DNA from: Pseudomonadota bacterium
Lineage (GTDB): Bacteria > Myxococcota_A > Polyangia > Haliangiales > Haliangiaceae
Length of the DNA: 64,000 bases
Direction of reading: 5' to 3'
Assembly (NCBI GenBank): GCA_022360315.1
Contig: JAKSDA010000065.1
Coordinates: forward strand, 1-64,000
Shown here: piece by piece, positions 34,819-44,129 of the stretch
Layout: each line of letters begins with the position of its first letter
Numbering within the stretch: position 1 is the first letter of the stretch
Notes under the pieces: generated by a model
What the model saw: only the letters and a program-made list of their open reading frames with translations
The model's database searches: none
Told to the model about the DNA's origin: nothing
Program-made: the position numbers and the translations under genes

Positions 34819-36363
34819 ATGACGACTCAGACAAACGAGTGGGAAAAGCTGCGCCAGGAACGGGACTTCTACCGCAAACTACTCGCTCTCGGCTCCCAGG
34901 ACGACCTGGGGCCATTACTCGACACTGCTCTCGATCTGATCGTCCAGGTAACCGATGCTGAAAAAGGTTATCTGGAGCTGCGTCCCCAGGACGAAAACGA
35001 CGAGTGGCCAGACGATGTCGCCCAGCCATGGTTCGCCAAAACCGCGTGCAGCGACGAGGATGTGGCCAAGATACGCCGGAATATTTCGCGCGGCATCATC
35101 AGCAAAGCGATGCTCGAAGGTGAGACGATCGAGACAGTATCGGCTCTGGAAGACGAGCGTTTCCGCGACCGAAAAAGTGTCAAAGCCCATCAGATCACGG
35201 CCGTTTTATGCGCGCCGGTGGGTCATCCGTCGATCGGGGTGGTGTACTTGCAGGGCCGCATTGCAGACGCTCCGAGGGAATTCACTGCCGACGACCGAGC
35301 CCGTGCCGAACTCTTTGCCAGACAGCTCGCTCCTCTGGCCGAGCGCCTGGTCGGTCAGTACCGGCGGCGTCTCGAAAGCGACGATACGCGCGAGATTCGC
35401 AAGGCGTTTAGCTGTCCGGGAATCCTGGGCCGGTCCGGACGCCTGGCCCAGGTTCTCCACACCGCGTCATCGGTGGCTCCGCTCGAGATCGACGTGCTCA
35501 TTACCGGCCCTTCGGGTACGGGAAAAACCGCCATGGCCCGGGCCATTCATCAGAACAGCCGGCGGAGCAACGGGCCGTTTGTCGAGCTGAACTGCGCCGC
35601 CATTCCAGAGACGCTGTTCGAGAGCGACCTGTTTGGCGCCATGCCCGGCGCGCATTCGAGTGCGACCAGGCGAATTCCCGGCAAGCTGGAGGCAGCCGAC
35701 AGCGGAACTCTGTTTCTCGATGAGATCGGCGAGCTCTCGCTCGGTGCCCAGGCCAAGCTGCTCCAGCTGTTACAATCGCGACAGTACTATCCCCTGGGCG
35801 CGACCAAACCCAAACGTGCCAATGTTCGCATCGTCAGCGCCACCAATGCCGACCTCCGCACCCTGGTCAACGAGCGCCGTTTCCGCGAGGACCTCTATTA
35901 CCGGCTGAGCGTCATGCCGCTGGAGATGCCCTCGCTGGCCGACCGAACCGATGACATTCCCATTCTGGTCGAGCATTTCTGCCAGAAAACCTGTGAGAGG
36001 CACCAGCTCGAGCAGTTTGTCGTGTCGCGGCGGGCGCTGGTCGCGTGCCAGGAGGCGACCTGGCCCGGCAACGTGCGCGAGCTGGCAAACCGGGTAGAGG
36101 CTGCCGTGATCCGGGCGCGCGGGCAGGACAGTACCACCCTCGAAGTGTATCATCTATTTCCGGATGAAATCGCGAATGTGCAGGACCAGACGCAGCCGCG
36201 CAGCTTTCAGGAAGCGATGCGCGACTTCCAGCGCCGCTTTGTCCGAGAGGCACTGGAGGGCAATGATTGGAACGTCGCCGAGACTGCGCGCCAGCTCTCC
36301 ATCGCCCGGTCGCATCTGTACAACTTGATCCACGCCCATAAGCTCACCCGACTAACCGAATAA
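34819..36363 (+). CDS. GAF-AAA+-HTH regulator resembling sigma-54 activators but with a changed GAFTGA loop
   Basis: About 514 residues from the ATG at 34819 (AAGGA upstream). A GAF domain (about 20-185) is followed by an AAA+ domain (about 200-430) with Walker A GPSGTGKT, Walker B GTLFLDEIGEL and an R-finger region in VLEHFCQ... NVRELANRVEA, and a Fis-type HTH (about 455-510, WNVAETARQLSIARSHLYNL). The sigma-54-contacting GAFTGA loop reads GAHSSA. Regulators lacking GAFTGA often do not activate sigma-54 promoters, so its mode of action may differ. It is convergent with the DsbA-like gene. Confidence 0.88.
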   Translation: MTTQTNEWEKLRQERDFYRKLLALGSQDDLGPLLDTALDLIVQVTDAEKGYLELRPQDENDEWPDDVAQPWFAKTACSDEDVAKIRRNISRGIISKAMLEGETIETVSALEDERFRDRKSVKAHQITAVLCAPVGHPSIGVVYLQGRIADAPREFTADDRARAELFARQLAPLAERLVGQYRRRLESDDTREIRKAFSCPGILGRSGRLAQVLHTASSVAPLEIDVLITGPSGTGKTAMARAIHQNSRRSNGPFVELNCAAIPETLFESDLFGAMPGAHSSATRRIPGKLEAADSGTLFLDEIGELSLGAQAKLLQLLQSRQYYPLGATKPKRANVRIVSATNADLRTLVNERRFREDLYYRLSVMPLEMPSLADRTDDIPILVEHFCQKTCERHQLEQFVVSRRALVACQEATWPGNVRELANRVEAAVIRARGQDSTTLEVYHLFPDEIANVQDQTQPRSFQEAMRDFQRRFVREALEGNDWNVAETARQLSIARSHLYNLIHAHKLTRLTE

Positions 36364-36387
36364 AAGATAAAAGCCGGGCGGACCGAA

Positions 36388-37203
36388 TCATTTCTGAGGT
36401 TCGAGCTTCTTGAGGCCTTTTTTGAGCACCCATTCGTCGTAGTACTTTTCGACCGGCGTGCCCTTCTCGACCCTCTCGTTGGCTTTTTTGAGCTCTTCGT
36501 CGATGATTTTCTTGAAATGATCGATGGGCCGGGCCCCGGACAGGAAGCGGCCGTTGATGAAGAACGCAGGAGTACCGCGGGCACCGACCTGGGCCAGTTC
36601 GCGCTGGTCTTTGCGGACGATCTGAGTGCATTCGCCCTTCATATCAGCCTTGAACTTGTCCATGTTTAACGCGAGCTCGGTGGCCATCTTGTCGAGATTG
36701 TCCTGGCTGAAGTTGCGACCTGCGTCGTAGCCCTTCTCCCATATCAACTTCTCCATCTCGAGAAACTTGCCCTGCTTGTGGGCAGCGCAGGACGCCTGGG
36801 CTGGCAGAGTCGCGGTCTGCGGATGGACCACGTAGTGCTTGTAGACAATTTTTAGGTCGTTGCCGTAATCTTTGAGGAGTTGCTCGATGGTCGGACCGAC
36901 CCTCTTGCAGTACGGTCAGGCAAACTCGAACGCCTCGACCATGGTGACTTTGGCGGCCTCCGGTCCTTTGAATGGCGCCCCGGCAATAGGTACCGAATAC
37001 ACCTTGTTTGGATCGGGCTGCTGCGGACGTCGGCGTTGTGGTGGTCTGGCACCAGCCGGCAGCTTATCCAGCTTGCCCTCGATGCTGGCCAGGCGCTTCT
37101 CGATATCGTCCAGTTTGTCGGTGACGGACGAGGAATCCTTGGTACAACCCCAGGTACCGCCTGCAACCAGTGCAGACATGAACATTAAACCCATTCGCTT
37201 CAT
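36388..37203 (-). CDS. DsbA-family lipoprotein, predicted selenoprotein (UGA = Sec in U-P-Y-C)
   Basis: If the in-frame TGA at 36916-36918 is read as selenocysteine, one frame of 271 residues results. It has a lipoprotein-like signal (FMSALVAGGTWGC), a short coiled coil (DKLDDIEKRLASIEGKLDKL), a Pro/Arg-rich linker, and a complete DsbA-like thioredoxin domain. The active site is EFA-U-PYC-KRV: the UGA sits exactly at the first Cys of CxxC. The helical insert and the cis-Pro loop GARGTPAFFING are intact on the far side. Without readthrough it would be split into pieces with no independent start. It is predicted to form or isomerise disulfides in secreted proteins and is divergent from the minor-pilin operon. 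Simple nonsense mutation is the main alternative. Confidence 0.75.
36889..36901 (-). promoter_or_regulatory. Candidate bacterial SECIS hairpin after the UGA
   Basis: Starting 15 nucleotides after the UGA, the mRNA reads GGUCG-GUC-CGACC: a 5-bp stem with a G-U-C apical loop whose first base is G. Bacterial SECIS elements lie within about 40 nucleotides 3' of the UGA inside the coding sequence and usually have a G (often GU) at the loop start. The same bases also encode V-G-P-T. Confidence 0.6.
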
Positions 37204-37419
37204 AACGCCAAGTCATCCACGGGCACCTTGAGACTGTCAAGTACTCGCGCGGCGTCGATGGTACGAAGCGTGTTGCCAGGTGAAGAAACCCCTTACATCT
37301 CCGCATGTTGCGATCAATGAAAGGCTTTTCGCCGGGCACTTTTGACGTATACTGGGGAACGCGGGCATTCGTTCGACTGCCCCGCTGAGAGAAACATGTC
37401 TCGGAAACAAGGAGCCGGG

Positions 37420-38064
37420 ATGTCACGCAACGAGTTGAGAGAGACCGGGAGCATCGTCGTGGTGGCGATGCTCGCCATGGTAGCACTGATCAGCCTGGGC
37501 GGGCTCACCACACTATCGGTGCGCGGCGGGCTGGCCGCTGGCGGTCACGATCGATTCACCGCGGTCGCGCTCTACGCAGCCGAGAGCGGCGCAGCCGTCG
37601 CGGTGGATTTTTTGCGCAGCCGGGCCCACGAAGATGAAAACTGGAGCGATTTCGTCCTGGCCTATGATCCTGCAGACCTTATCCCTGAGGAAAGAGAAAA
37701 GCCGTTCTTTACCGATTTGATCCCGGGCAACGGCGTTCAGCCGGGCGATGCCGGCAATCTGTTCGGTTCGGATGTCAAGGCCTGGTACAACGTGGTCATT
37801 CTGAACAATCGGGATGATCAAGAGATCACTGCCGGTGAAGACAGCGATAAGCGGGTGGTCATCCGATCGACCGGATACGGTCCCAGCGGTACCATTGCGC
37901 AGGTCGAATTAGAAGTTCAAATCGAGGGTGCGATCGGCAATCTGGTGCCACCGTGTGCCTACAGCCAGGAGAGTCAGTGTGCGACCAATGACGGCAATGT
38001 TCGGGAACGCGACGTGATCAGCAATCCCGGCGATCAGAATCGATCCACTCCCAGCCAGTTATAA
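37420..38064 (+). CDS. pilX: PilX-like type IV pilus assembly protein
   Basis: About 214 residues from the ATG at 37420 with AAGGAG five bases upstream; earlier ATGs in frame lack this. The start (RETGSIVVVAMLAMVALISL) is a PilX_N-type hydrophobic N-terminus with the conserved E-x-G-S-x-V/L pattern, followed by the helix ALYAAESGAAVAVDFLRSRA seen in PilX-family proteins. It is a minor pilin-like component needed to prime pilus assembly with PilV, PilW and PilY1. It is the first gene of the operon and is divergent from the DsbA-like gene. Confidence 0.85.
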   Translation: MSRNELRETGSIVVVAMLAMVALISLGGLTTLSVRGGLAAGGHDRFTAVALYAAESGAAVAVDFLRSRAHEDENWSDFVLAYDPADLIPEEREKPFFTDLIPGNGVQPGDAGNLFGSDVKAWYNVVILNNRDDQEITAGEDSDKRVVIRSTGYGPSGTIAQVELEVQIEGAIGNLVPPCAYSQESQCATNDGNVRERDVISNPGDQNRSTPSQL

Positions 38065-38080
38065 ACCGAGTTATAGGCCG

Positions 38081-41000
38081 ATGATGCGAAAATACGTTGT
38101 TCTTATTCTATTCGTATGGATGGCCAGTGCGCTGTCAGCCGATTCTGTGCCCGCGCAATCGGTCATTCCCGAATGCCCCAAGACCTCGGCGCCGACCATT
38201 ATCGAGGATGCCGATCTCGACAGCGCCAGTCAGACCAAGAATGGCATGGTCTACCGGGAAGACCTGGGGGTTGGCCGCCTGCGTCTGGGCAACCGGGGCG
38301 GCGCGTTCGAGCCCGATTCGCCGAGTCGTGGCACCGACCTGGGCACCACCGACATCTTTGTCTCCGCCGCGGCGGCCGATTTCAACGGCGATGGCTGGAC
38401 CGACTTTGTCGGCGGATTGACCGACGGCACAACCATCGTCTACCGCAATCACTCGGCCAATAATCTGCCGGCCAATTGGAGCGATCCCGAATATTTTCTG
38501 GCTCCCGATTTTCAACCGGTAACTCCCAACCTGGGCCTGGACACAAGTGGCAACACCAGGATGAAGCTGGCTGCAGGTGATTTCGACGGCGATGGCAGAC
38601 AAGATATTATCCGCATCAACATCGGGTCGAGTACCCTGGCCCAGAGCCTCGATGTATTCATCAATGCCGGCAACAGCATGGCCAATGACCCGCTTTTCGA
38701 CCCGCCGCACAGCGGACTGGCTCCTGCCGATCTCACCGAGCTGCAGTCCATGTCCATGCCCGGCCACAGCGTGTCCGTCGTGGCAGTGGATTACAGCGGC
38801 GACGGCAAACTGGATTTGCTGGTTGGCAGCACCCGAAACCCGGCTGGCTCGATTCACCGGTTTCGCAACGATTGTACGTCGTCCACGCCTCCGCAGTGCG
38901 ACACTCAAGTGACGTTTACCTATGATGGCGACCTGATCAGCGATCTGCAGCTGGATAGCGGCTCTCGCACCCCGGCTTTCGCCTATGCCGATTTTGACGC
39001 TGACGGCGCTCTCGACCTGGTCGCCGGTGGGCCGGGTTGTTGTACCTCCTCGGCCAGACGGCTGCGCTTGTGGAAAGGTCTGGCATCCCCGCTCGGCACT
39101 ATCGACACCACCAACAGTCCGCAGGAGCTGAATTTCGTCGGCGACGCGGTGTTTGTGCTCGCCGGCGATTTTTCGCTCGACGGCAGACCCGATCTGCTGG
39201 TCGGTACCGACGGTGATGTGGGCTCGGTTGCGGGCGGCCAGACGTACTATTACGAAAACGACGGCGACGGAGATCCGTTTCTCAATCTGGCCAATCCGGC
39301 CAATTTTCCGACCCATCAGATCACGTTCAACGGTGACCCGTTGAGCGACTTTGACCTCGGTCTGGCCTTCGATTACGACAACGACCCCGAAAACTCAGTG
39401 GATATGCTGGTGGCCACCGACTCTGCGGCCACCGACTACAAGCTCTTTTCCAATCGGGCCAGTGCGCTTTTTGTCGACAGCGGATTGGTAGTATCGAAAA
39501 TCCTCGATCTCGGACCGCTCAGCGGCACCGAGATGGTGATCACCTCGGCTCGTATCATCCCGACCGTCAGCCTGAACGGGGCCCCGGACATCGCGTGGTC
39601 GATGAGCAATGACTCGGTCACTCTGCCCTGGACCGCAGCGGTCCCGTGCGCGGACAACCCCGCTCATTGGTGCGTGAGTTTTACCAAGCCCACAGGAATC
39701 GAATTGCAGTGGCGAGCCGAACTGCAATCCGACGCGGCCACCCACACCATGAGTCCGGAAATCACCCGGGTCGAGATTCGATTTAACTACACCGAGGCGC
39801 TCGAGCACTATCGCGCCGGCATTGTTGTACACGACGGTGTCGCCTATGTCGGTGCTTTCCGGCAGCCGGGCAATCGGGGCAGGTTTTACGCGGTCAATGC
39901 CAATCTCGACCAGGTCTACTGGGAGGCCAGTGCCAAGCTAGACGAGATCACCAACCTCTATGACCCCACTCGCCACATTTACACCACGACTGTCGACGGC
40001 AGGGATCGGCTCGACTTCGAGTTCGATTTTTCAGACTTCACCCAGGTGACGGCTCTCGCTGCGACCATGGGCGGTGTTACCAAAGACACCGTCGACTGGG
40101 TGCGGGCCAAACGGTTCGGCGTGGGCAACAAGGGCATCGATAAATCTCGCCTCGGAGCGGTCGAGACGTCGACGCCGGCGGTGGTTGGCAAGCCCGGTCT
40201 GCCGACCTGGTACGTATTTGTTACCGGTTCAGAGCGGGCCGACCTCGACGGATTTGTCTCGGCCAATTCCCAGCGGGTTCCCCTGGTTCTCTTCGGGTCC
40301 AGAGACGGCATGCTCCACGCCCATTACAGCGACGCCACCAATATCAATGATGGTCTCAACGGCAGAGAAGCCTGGGCATTCATACCGGGTACCGTGGCCG
40401 GTCGAATGCTGCAAGACTTCAACGATTCTGCCAGTGTTTCCGGCAAGCTCGTGGTCACTGCATATCCCGATGGCTCGCCCACGGTAGCAGATGTCAGGAT
40501 CGGCAGCGATATGCGCACTGTTGCAGTGATCGGGAGTGGCAACGGCGGAAAGAGCGTGGCGGCCATCGACATCACACAGACAGTCGATCCGGGCGACCCC
40601 GGCAACGTGATCGGTCCAGACCCGCTGTGGCAAGACACGCCGGGTGGCGGTGACGCCGGTCAGGCACATGCCAAGCCGGCGATCATTCGGGTCAAGATCG
40701 GCGTCAACGAACGCCATCTCGTCGTGGCCGGCACTGGGCTCGATCCCACCGAAACGCTCAAGCCGTACAGCAAGGGGCGCATCGTGGTGGCCTACGATGT
40801 CGAGAATGGAACCCCCTTGTGGCAAGCCAAGACCGAGTGCCCGGTGACCAGCAACATCACGGCATTCGAGACCGACGACCTCGGCGAGGACGGCAATCCA
40901 ACTGTCGATGGCTTTATCGATCGAGTCGTGTTCGCCGACAAATGCGGTTATGTCTACAAAGTCGACCCGGCCCAGGATCTCGGCGGTGCCTTCATGGACA

Positions 41001-41749
41001 ACTCGGCCCTGGCATCGACCCAGGTTCCGCCCCTGGCCGCGCCTTCCGACCCGGATGAATTGCACAAGCTGTTTTCGATCGTGGACACGATCAATGCCCT
41101 GGAGATCGATCCGCTCGATCCCACTCCGACCGATCCTCTAGCTCACGTGCGAGAGCGACCCATCATGGGTACGATCGCGGCACGGACCGACAACACCGGA
41201 GATATGGTGCTCTTCTTCGGCACCGGCGGGCTGGAGGGGTTTAATCCCCAGGCCCACAACGAGTTTTTCGCCGTATACGCCAAGAGCGGAGAAGTCCGCA
41301 GCAAGCTGATCGGTGCCTGCAAGACCGGGCCGCGCACCTGCGAGAAATTCTACGGCGGGGTTACCGCTACCAACGAACAGGTTGTTTTTACCAAGACCAT
41401 CGACCCGGATGTCGCCGCCGGAACCTGCGATACCGGTGAAACCGTGATCCAGGGGGTCAAGGTCGACCGCGATCCAGCTGCGGCTCCGACTGCGGTCGAA
41501 AATCTGGTCGATGCCTTTGCACCGCAAACTCTCAATACCGCCGCAGTGAGCACGTCGCTCTTTGCCAAGGGCGGCGCGGTGTATCTGTCGCTGCAGAGCG
41601 GCGAGATCGTCCGGGTCGGCAAGCCGCGTTCGCCCAATGCGGGTGACGACACGGCCAGCGGTGGCGGCAGCAGTGGCGGCATAGGCCAAGGCGGATCTGT
41701 CGGTACCGATCACGCTCTCATCCTCATGGGATGGCGGCAGATTTTCTGA
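38081..41749 (+). CDS. pilY1: PilY1-type pilus tip/adhesin protein
   Basis: 1222 residues with a signal peptide (VLILFVWMASALSADSVPA). Residues about 85-480 carry FG-GAP/VCBS-like calcium repeats (DFNGDGWTDFVGG, DFDGDGRQDII, DYSGDGKLDLLVGS, DFDADGALDLVAGG). Residues about 580-1190 form the PilC/PilY1 beta-propeller (for example PLVLFGSRDGMLHAHYSDA, then VAVIGSGNGGKSVAAIDIT and FGTGGLEGFNPQAH). It sits at the pilus tip or outer surface and regulates extension and adhesion. The minor-pilin neighbours on both sides confirm the assignment. Several Cys pairs could be substrates of the divergent DsbA-like protein (inference). Confidence 0.93.
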   Translation: MMRKYVVLILFVWMASALSADSVPAQSVIPECPKTSAPTIIEDADLDSASQTKNGMVYREDLGVGRLRLGNRGGAFEPDSPSRGTDLGTTDIFVSAAAADFNGDGWTDFVGGLTDGTTIVYRNHSANNLPANWSDPEYFLAPDFQPVTPNLGLDTSGNTRMKLAAGDFDGDGRQDIIRINIGSSTLAQSLDVFINAGNSMANDPLFDPPHSGLAPADLTELQSMSMPGHSVSVVAVDYSGDGKLDLLVGSTRNPAGSIHRFRNDCTSSTPPQCDTQVTFTYDGDLISDLQLDSGSRTPAFAYADFDADGALDLVAGGPGCCTSSARRLRLWKGLASPLGTIDTTNSPQELNFVGDAVFVLAGDFSLDGRPDLLVGTDGDVGSVAGGQTYYYENDGDGDPFLNLANPANFPTHQITFNGDPLSDFDLGLAFDYDNDPENSVDMLVATDSAATDYKLFSNRASALFVDSGLVVSKILDLGPLSGTEMVITSARIIPTVSLNGAPDIAWSMSNDSVTLPWTAAVPCADNPAHWCVSFTKPTGIELQWRAELQSDAATHTMSPEITRVEIRFNYTEALEHYRAGIVVHDGVAYVGAFRQPGNRGRFYAVNANLDQVYWEASAKLDEITNLYDPTRHIYTTTVDGRDRLDFEFDFSDFTQVTALAATMGGVTKDTVDWVRAKRFGVGNKGIDKSRLGAVETSTPAVVGKPGLPTWYVFVTGSERADLDGFVSANSQRVPLVLFGSRDGMLHAHYSDATNINDGLNGREAWAFIPGTVAGRMLQDFNDSASVSGKLVVTAYPDGSPTVADVRIGSDMRTVAVIGSGNGGKSVAAIDITQTVDPGDPGNVIGPDPLWQDTPGGGDAGQAHAKPAIIRVKIGVNERHLVVAGTGLDPTETLKPYSKGRIVVAYDVENGTPLWQAKTECPVTSNITAFETDDLGEDGNPTVDGFIDRVVFADKCGYVYKVDPAQDLGGAFMDNSALASTQVPPLAAPSDPDELHKLFSIVDTINALEIDPLDPTPTDPLAHVRERPIMGTIAARTDNTGDMVLFFGTGGLEGFNPQAHNEFFAVYAKSGEVRSKLIGACKTGPRTCEKFYGGVTATNEQVVFTKTIDPDVAAGTCDTGETVIQGVKVDRDPAAAPTAVENLVDAFAPQTLNTAAVSTSLFAKGGAVYLSLQSGEIVRVGKPRSPNAGDDTASGGGSSGGIGQGGSVGTDHALILMGWRQIF

Positions 41750-41759
41750 GGTGCATCCG

Positions 41760-42227
41760 GTGACAAAGAGCACGGGCAACATCCGCTTGCACAAGAGATC
41801 TGGCCAGCAAGGCTTTAGTCTGCTCGAGCTGTTGATCGCGCTGGCCGTGACCGTGGTCGGCCTGGCCGGACTGATGTCGCTCCACGTGGCGACCATGAAG
41901 GGCAACCGAACAGCGGCCCACACGGCCGATGCAACGACCATTGCCCAGCAGACCATGGAAGAGCTGCGCAGCATGTCCATGGCCGAGATCACCACGCGGC
42001 ACGGCCCTCTGCCCATCACCGGCGTCAATAACATGGACACCGTGGACGGGCGTGCGGGCATGACGTTTACCCGCGATCTCTCGGTTCGCGAGATGTCCGG
42101 ATTTCTGGTCATGATGCGCATCGTGGTCAACTGGACCGAGGACGGCTCCGATCCGGCCACGGTCGATGAACAGTACAGACACAAGGTTGCCCTCGAGCTC
42201 ATTCGCACCAGTCTGGAAGCGCCATGA
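41760..42227 (+). CDS. pilV: PilV-like minor pilin
   Basis: About 155 residues from a GTG at 41760 with GAGG eight bases upstream; a GTG at 41751 is the alternative. The class III signal is QQG-FSLLELLIALAVTVVG, with Glu at position 5 after the Gly cleavage site, so it should be processed by PilD. The periplasmic part contains EELRSMSMAEI and RIVVNWTE, typical of PilV family proteins. It ends in an ATGA overlap with the PilW gene. Confidence 0.9.
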   Translation: MTKSTGNIRLHKRSGQQGFSLLELLIALAVTVVGLAGLMSLHVATMKGNRTAAHTADATTIAQQTMEELRSMSMAEITTRHGPLPITGVNNMDTVDGRAGMTFTRDLSVREMSGFLVMMRIVVNWTEDGSDPATVDEQYRHKVALELIRTSLEAP

Positions 42228-43456
42228 TCGAGTCCAGTGACTTGTCGTATCGAACCGGCCGAAAGACCCGGCGCCAGAGCGGTCTCACTCTGATCGAGTT
42301 GATGATCGCGCTGCTCATCTCGGCGCTTCTGGTCGGCCTGGTCTTTGCTATTTACACCCGCATGTCGGTGGCCTATCGCGGCCAGTCGGGGGTGAGCGAG
42401 CTGCAGCAGACCCTGCGCGCGGCCAAGGCCGAGGTCGTGCGCCATGTCCGCGCGGCTGGACACTTGATCCCCAGGGGCTTCTACGCTTCAGACAATGTGC
42501 TCAACGCGCTGAACCCGGTGCCGGTAGGGCCGGGTCTGCCGGCAGTTCCGGCGACGGTTCATCTGGGGAAGGATGACTTGGTGCCGCCCGTCCAGGTGTT
42601 CAACGACCCGGACGGCTTTGGTCCCGACAGCATCCGGGTTTACTACGCCGACGCATCGGCCATGGCGAGGATCGAGAGCGATGCGCCGACCACGTTGACC
42701 GTGGACCACGTCGACAACTTTCAGGACGGCGATTGGGCGGTGATCGTCCGTGCTCCCACCACCACGGCAAACACTGCGATCGATCCGGATGCCGGTCCGG
42801 CTCAGCTGGTCCAATACGAGGCCTGCCTGGTCCGGATCAGCGGGGTCACCGATCCCGACACACTCACTCTCGATCCCGCTGAGCTGCCAGAGCACGATGC
42901 TTGTGGCATCGGGACGACACCGGCAGACGATATCACCACGGACCAGTCGATGATCTATCGTTTTGTTGGCCGTGCGTTTCGCATCGACCCGGCCGACGAT
43001 CCCCCACCGCCCGATCCGGTCGCCCGGCAGAGACTGAGCGTTCTGCAGATATCCGAGAGCGGCGAAATCGGCGGCAATGACTGGACCGACCTCGGCATCG
43101 GCTTTACCGATTTTCAGATCACCCGGCGTTACTGGCTCGACGCTCCAGGTGCCAATTTCGATGGCGATAGCGACGACCGACGCGACTGGTACTCGTCGGA
43201 TGCGGTCAATCCACCGGCAAACGCGGAGTTGATCGAGGTCAATGTCAGCCTGGCCGTGCGGACCAATCGCGATCTCGGCGTCGTGTCCACTGCGGCCACG
43301 CCGGCGTTTACCAAGGGCGATATCGATCACAACCAGCTGGGTGACTCGCCGTCGATCGCCCTCCCCTCGGCAGTGCATCCCCGCTATACTGGCAACCATA
43401 TCTACCGCTGGACCTCGGTGCGGATCGATCTGCGCAACATGGGAATCGGACGGTGA
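42224..43456 (+). CDS. pilW: PilW-like minor pilin
   Basis: 410 residues; its ATG overlaps the PilV stop. The class III signal is RQSG-LTLIELMIALLISALLVG with Glu5 present. Large periplasmic part: the family pattern SELQQTLRAAKAEVVRHVRA, a mid-section with LVQYEACLVRISG, and a closing domain ending RWTSVRIDLRNMG, as usual for PilW. It forms the pilus-priming complex with PilX, PilV and FimT-type proteins. The stop overlaps the next gene as GTGA. Confidence 0.9.
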   Translation: MIESSDLSYRTGRKTRRQSGLTLIELMIALLISALLVGLVFAIYTRMSVAYRGQSGVSELQQTLRAAKAEVVRHVRAAGHLIPRGFYASDNVLNALNPVPVGPGLPAVPATVHLGKDDLVPPVQVFNDPDGFGPDSIRVYYADASAMARIESDAPTTLTVDHVDNFQDGDWAVIVRAPTTTANTAIDPDAGPAQLVQYEACLVRISGVTDPDTLTLDPAELPEHDACGIGTTPADDITTDQSMIYRFVGRAFRIDPADDPPPPDPVARQRLSVLQISESGEIGGNDWTDLGIGFTDFQITRRYWLDAPGANFDGDSDDRRDWYSSDAVNPPANAELIEVNVSLAVRTNRDLGVVSTAATPAFTKGDIDHNQLGDSPSIALPSAVHPRYTGNHIYRWTSVRIDLRNMGIGR

Positions 43457-44031
43457 AAGCAACGGTCAAAACAATCTCTCGCCGGCAAGCCGGCCTCACC
43501 TTGATCGAGCTCATGGTCGTGGTGGTGATCGTGGGAATTCTGGCAGCAGTTGCCGTGGTAACCATCGACCGCGACCCGACTGCTCTGGACATCGCCCATA
43601 AGGTGGCTCATCTGATGCGCGAAACATCGCGCAAGGCAGTGACCTCGGGAGCGGTCGATCCCAATTTTTTTAACGACTGGGGTGTCAGTGCGCGGACTCA
43701 ACTGCGCGTGCACACCGACGCCGGAGTGAAAATCGCAGCTCTGGAACGCCTGCGGGAATCGGGTCCGACGTGGAACGAGCTGACCCGCCAACTGATCAGC
43801 CCCAGCGGCATCGACATTGTCGGCTATCGCCCCTCGACCGAACTCGCCCCGCCACTGGCCCCGCCGAGCGATTTTCTCCCGGATGGTCACGAGATGACCA
43901 TCAAGTGTTACCCGTCTGGCAAGTGCGATGCGATGACCGTGTATTTCGAAAAGCCGGGCGCCACTCCCGAGCGAGCGCGCATGGTGGTCCTGCCTCTTGC
44001 CGGCACTCCGATCGTACTGAGCGGCTGGTAG
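43453..44031 (+). CDS. FimT/GspH-like minor pilin
   Basis: 192 residues starting at a GTG that overlaps the PilW stop. The class III signal is RQAG-LTLIELMVVVVIVGIL, with Glu5. The following domain (AHKVAHLMRETSRKAVTSGA) is GspH/FimT-like; the C-terminal part is shorter than in typical FimT. It is the last gene of the minor-pilin operon, and the exact paralogue name is uncertain. Confidence 0.85.
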   Translation: MKATVKTISRRQAGLTLIELMVVVVIVGILAAVAVVTIDRDPTALDIAHKVAHLMRETSRKAVTSGAVDPNFFNDWGVSARTQLRVHTDAGVKIAALERLRESGPTWNELTRQLISPSGIDIVGYRPSTELAPPLAPPSDFLPDGHEMTIKCYPSGKCDAMTVYFEKPGATPERARMVVLPLAGTPIVLSGW

Positions 44032-44129
44032 AGCCTTGCCGAGGTTGCGCGGGGTGTCGAGACATGGTCAACATCTACCTGGTGCAGCGGCCGGGCGCGA
44101 TCCATTGGCCGCGTTTGGGAGAAACCTTG

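Noticed and set aside
36916..36918. The TGA as a plain nonsense mutation splitting a DsbA gene
   Set aside because: It remains possible, but the TGA sits exactly at the first catalytic Cys, the rest of the gene is undamaged, and a hairpin with a G-first loop follows at suitable spacing, so Sec is the better reading.
38135..39316. A 393-codon minus-strand open frame inside pilY1
   Set aside because: It is the mirror of the repetitive Ca-binding region of PilY1 (D-x-D-G-D codons read in reverse); there is no start site or family.
42488..43462. A 324-codon minus-strand frame opposite pilW
   Set aside because: Antisense shadow; pilW has a class III signal and operon context.
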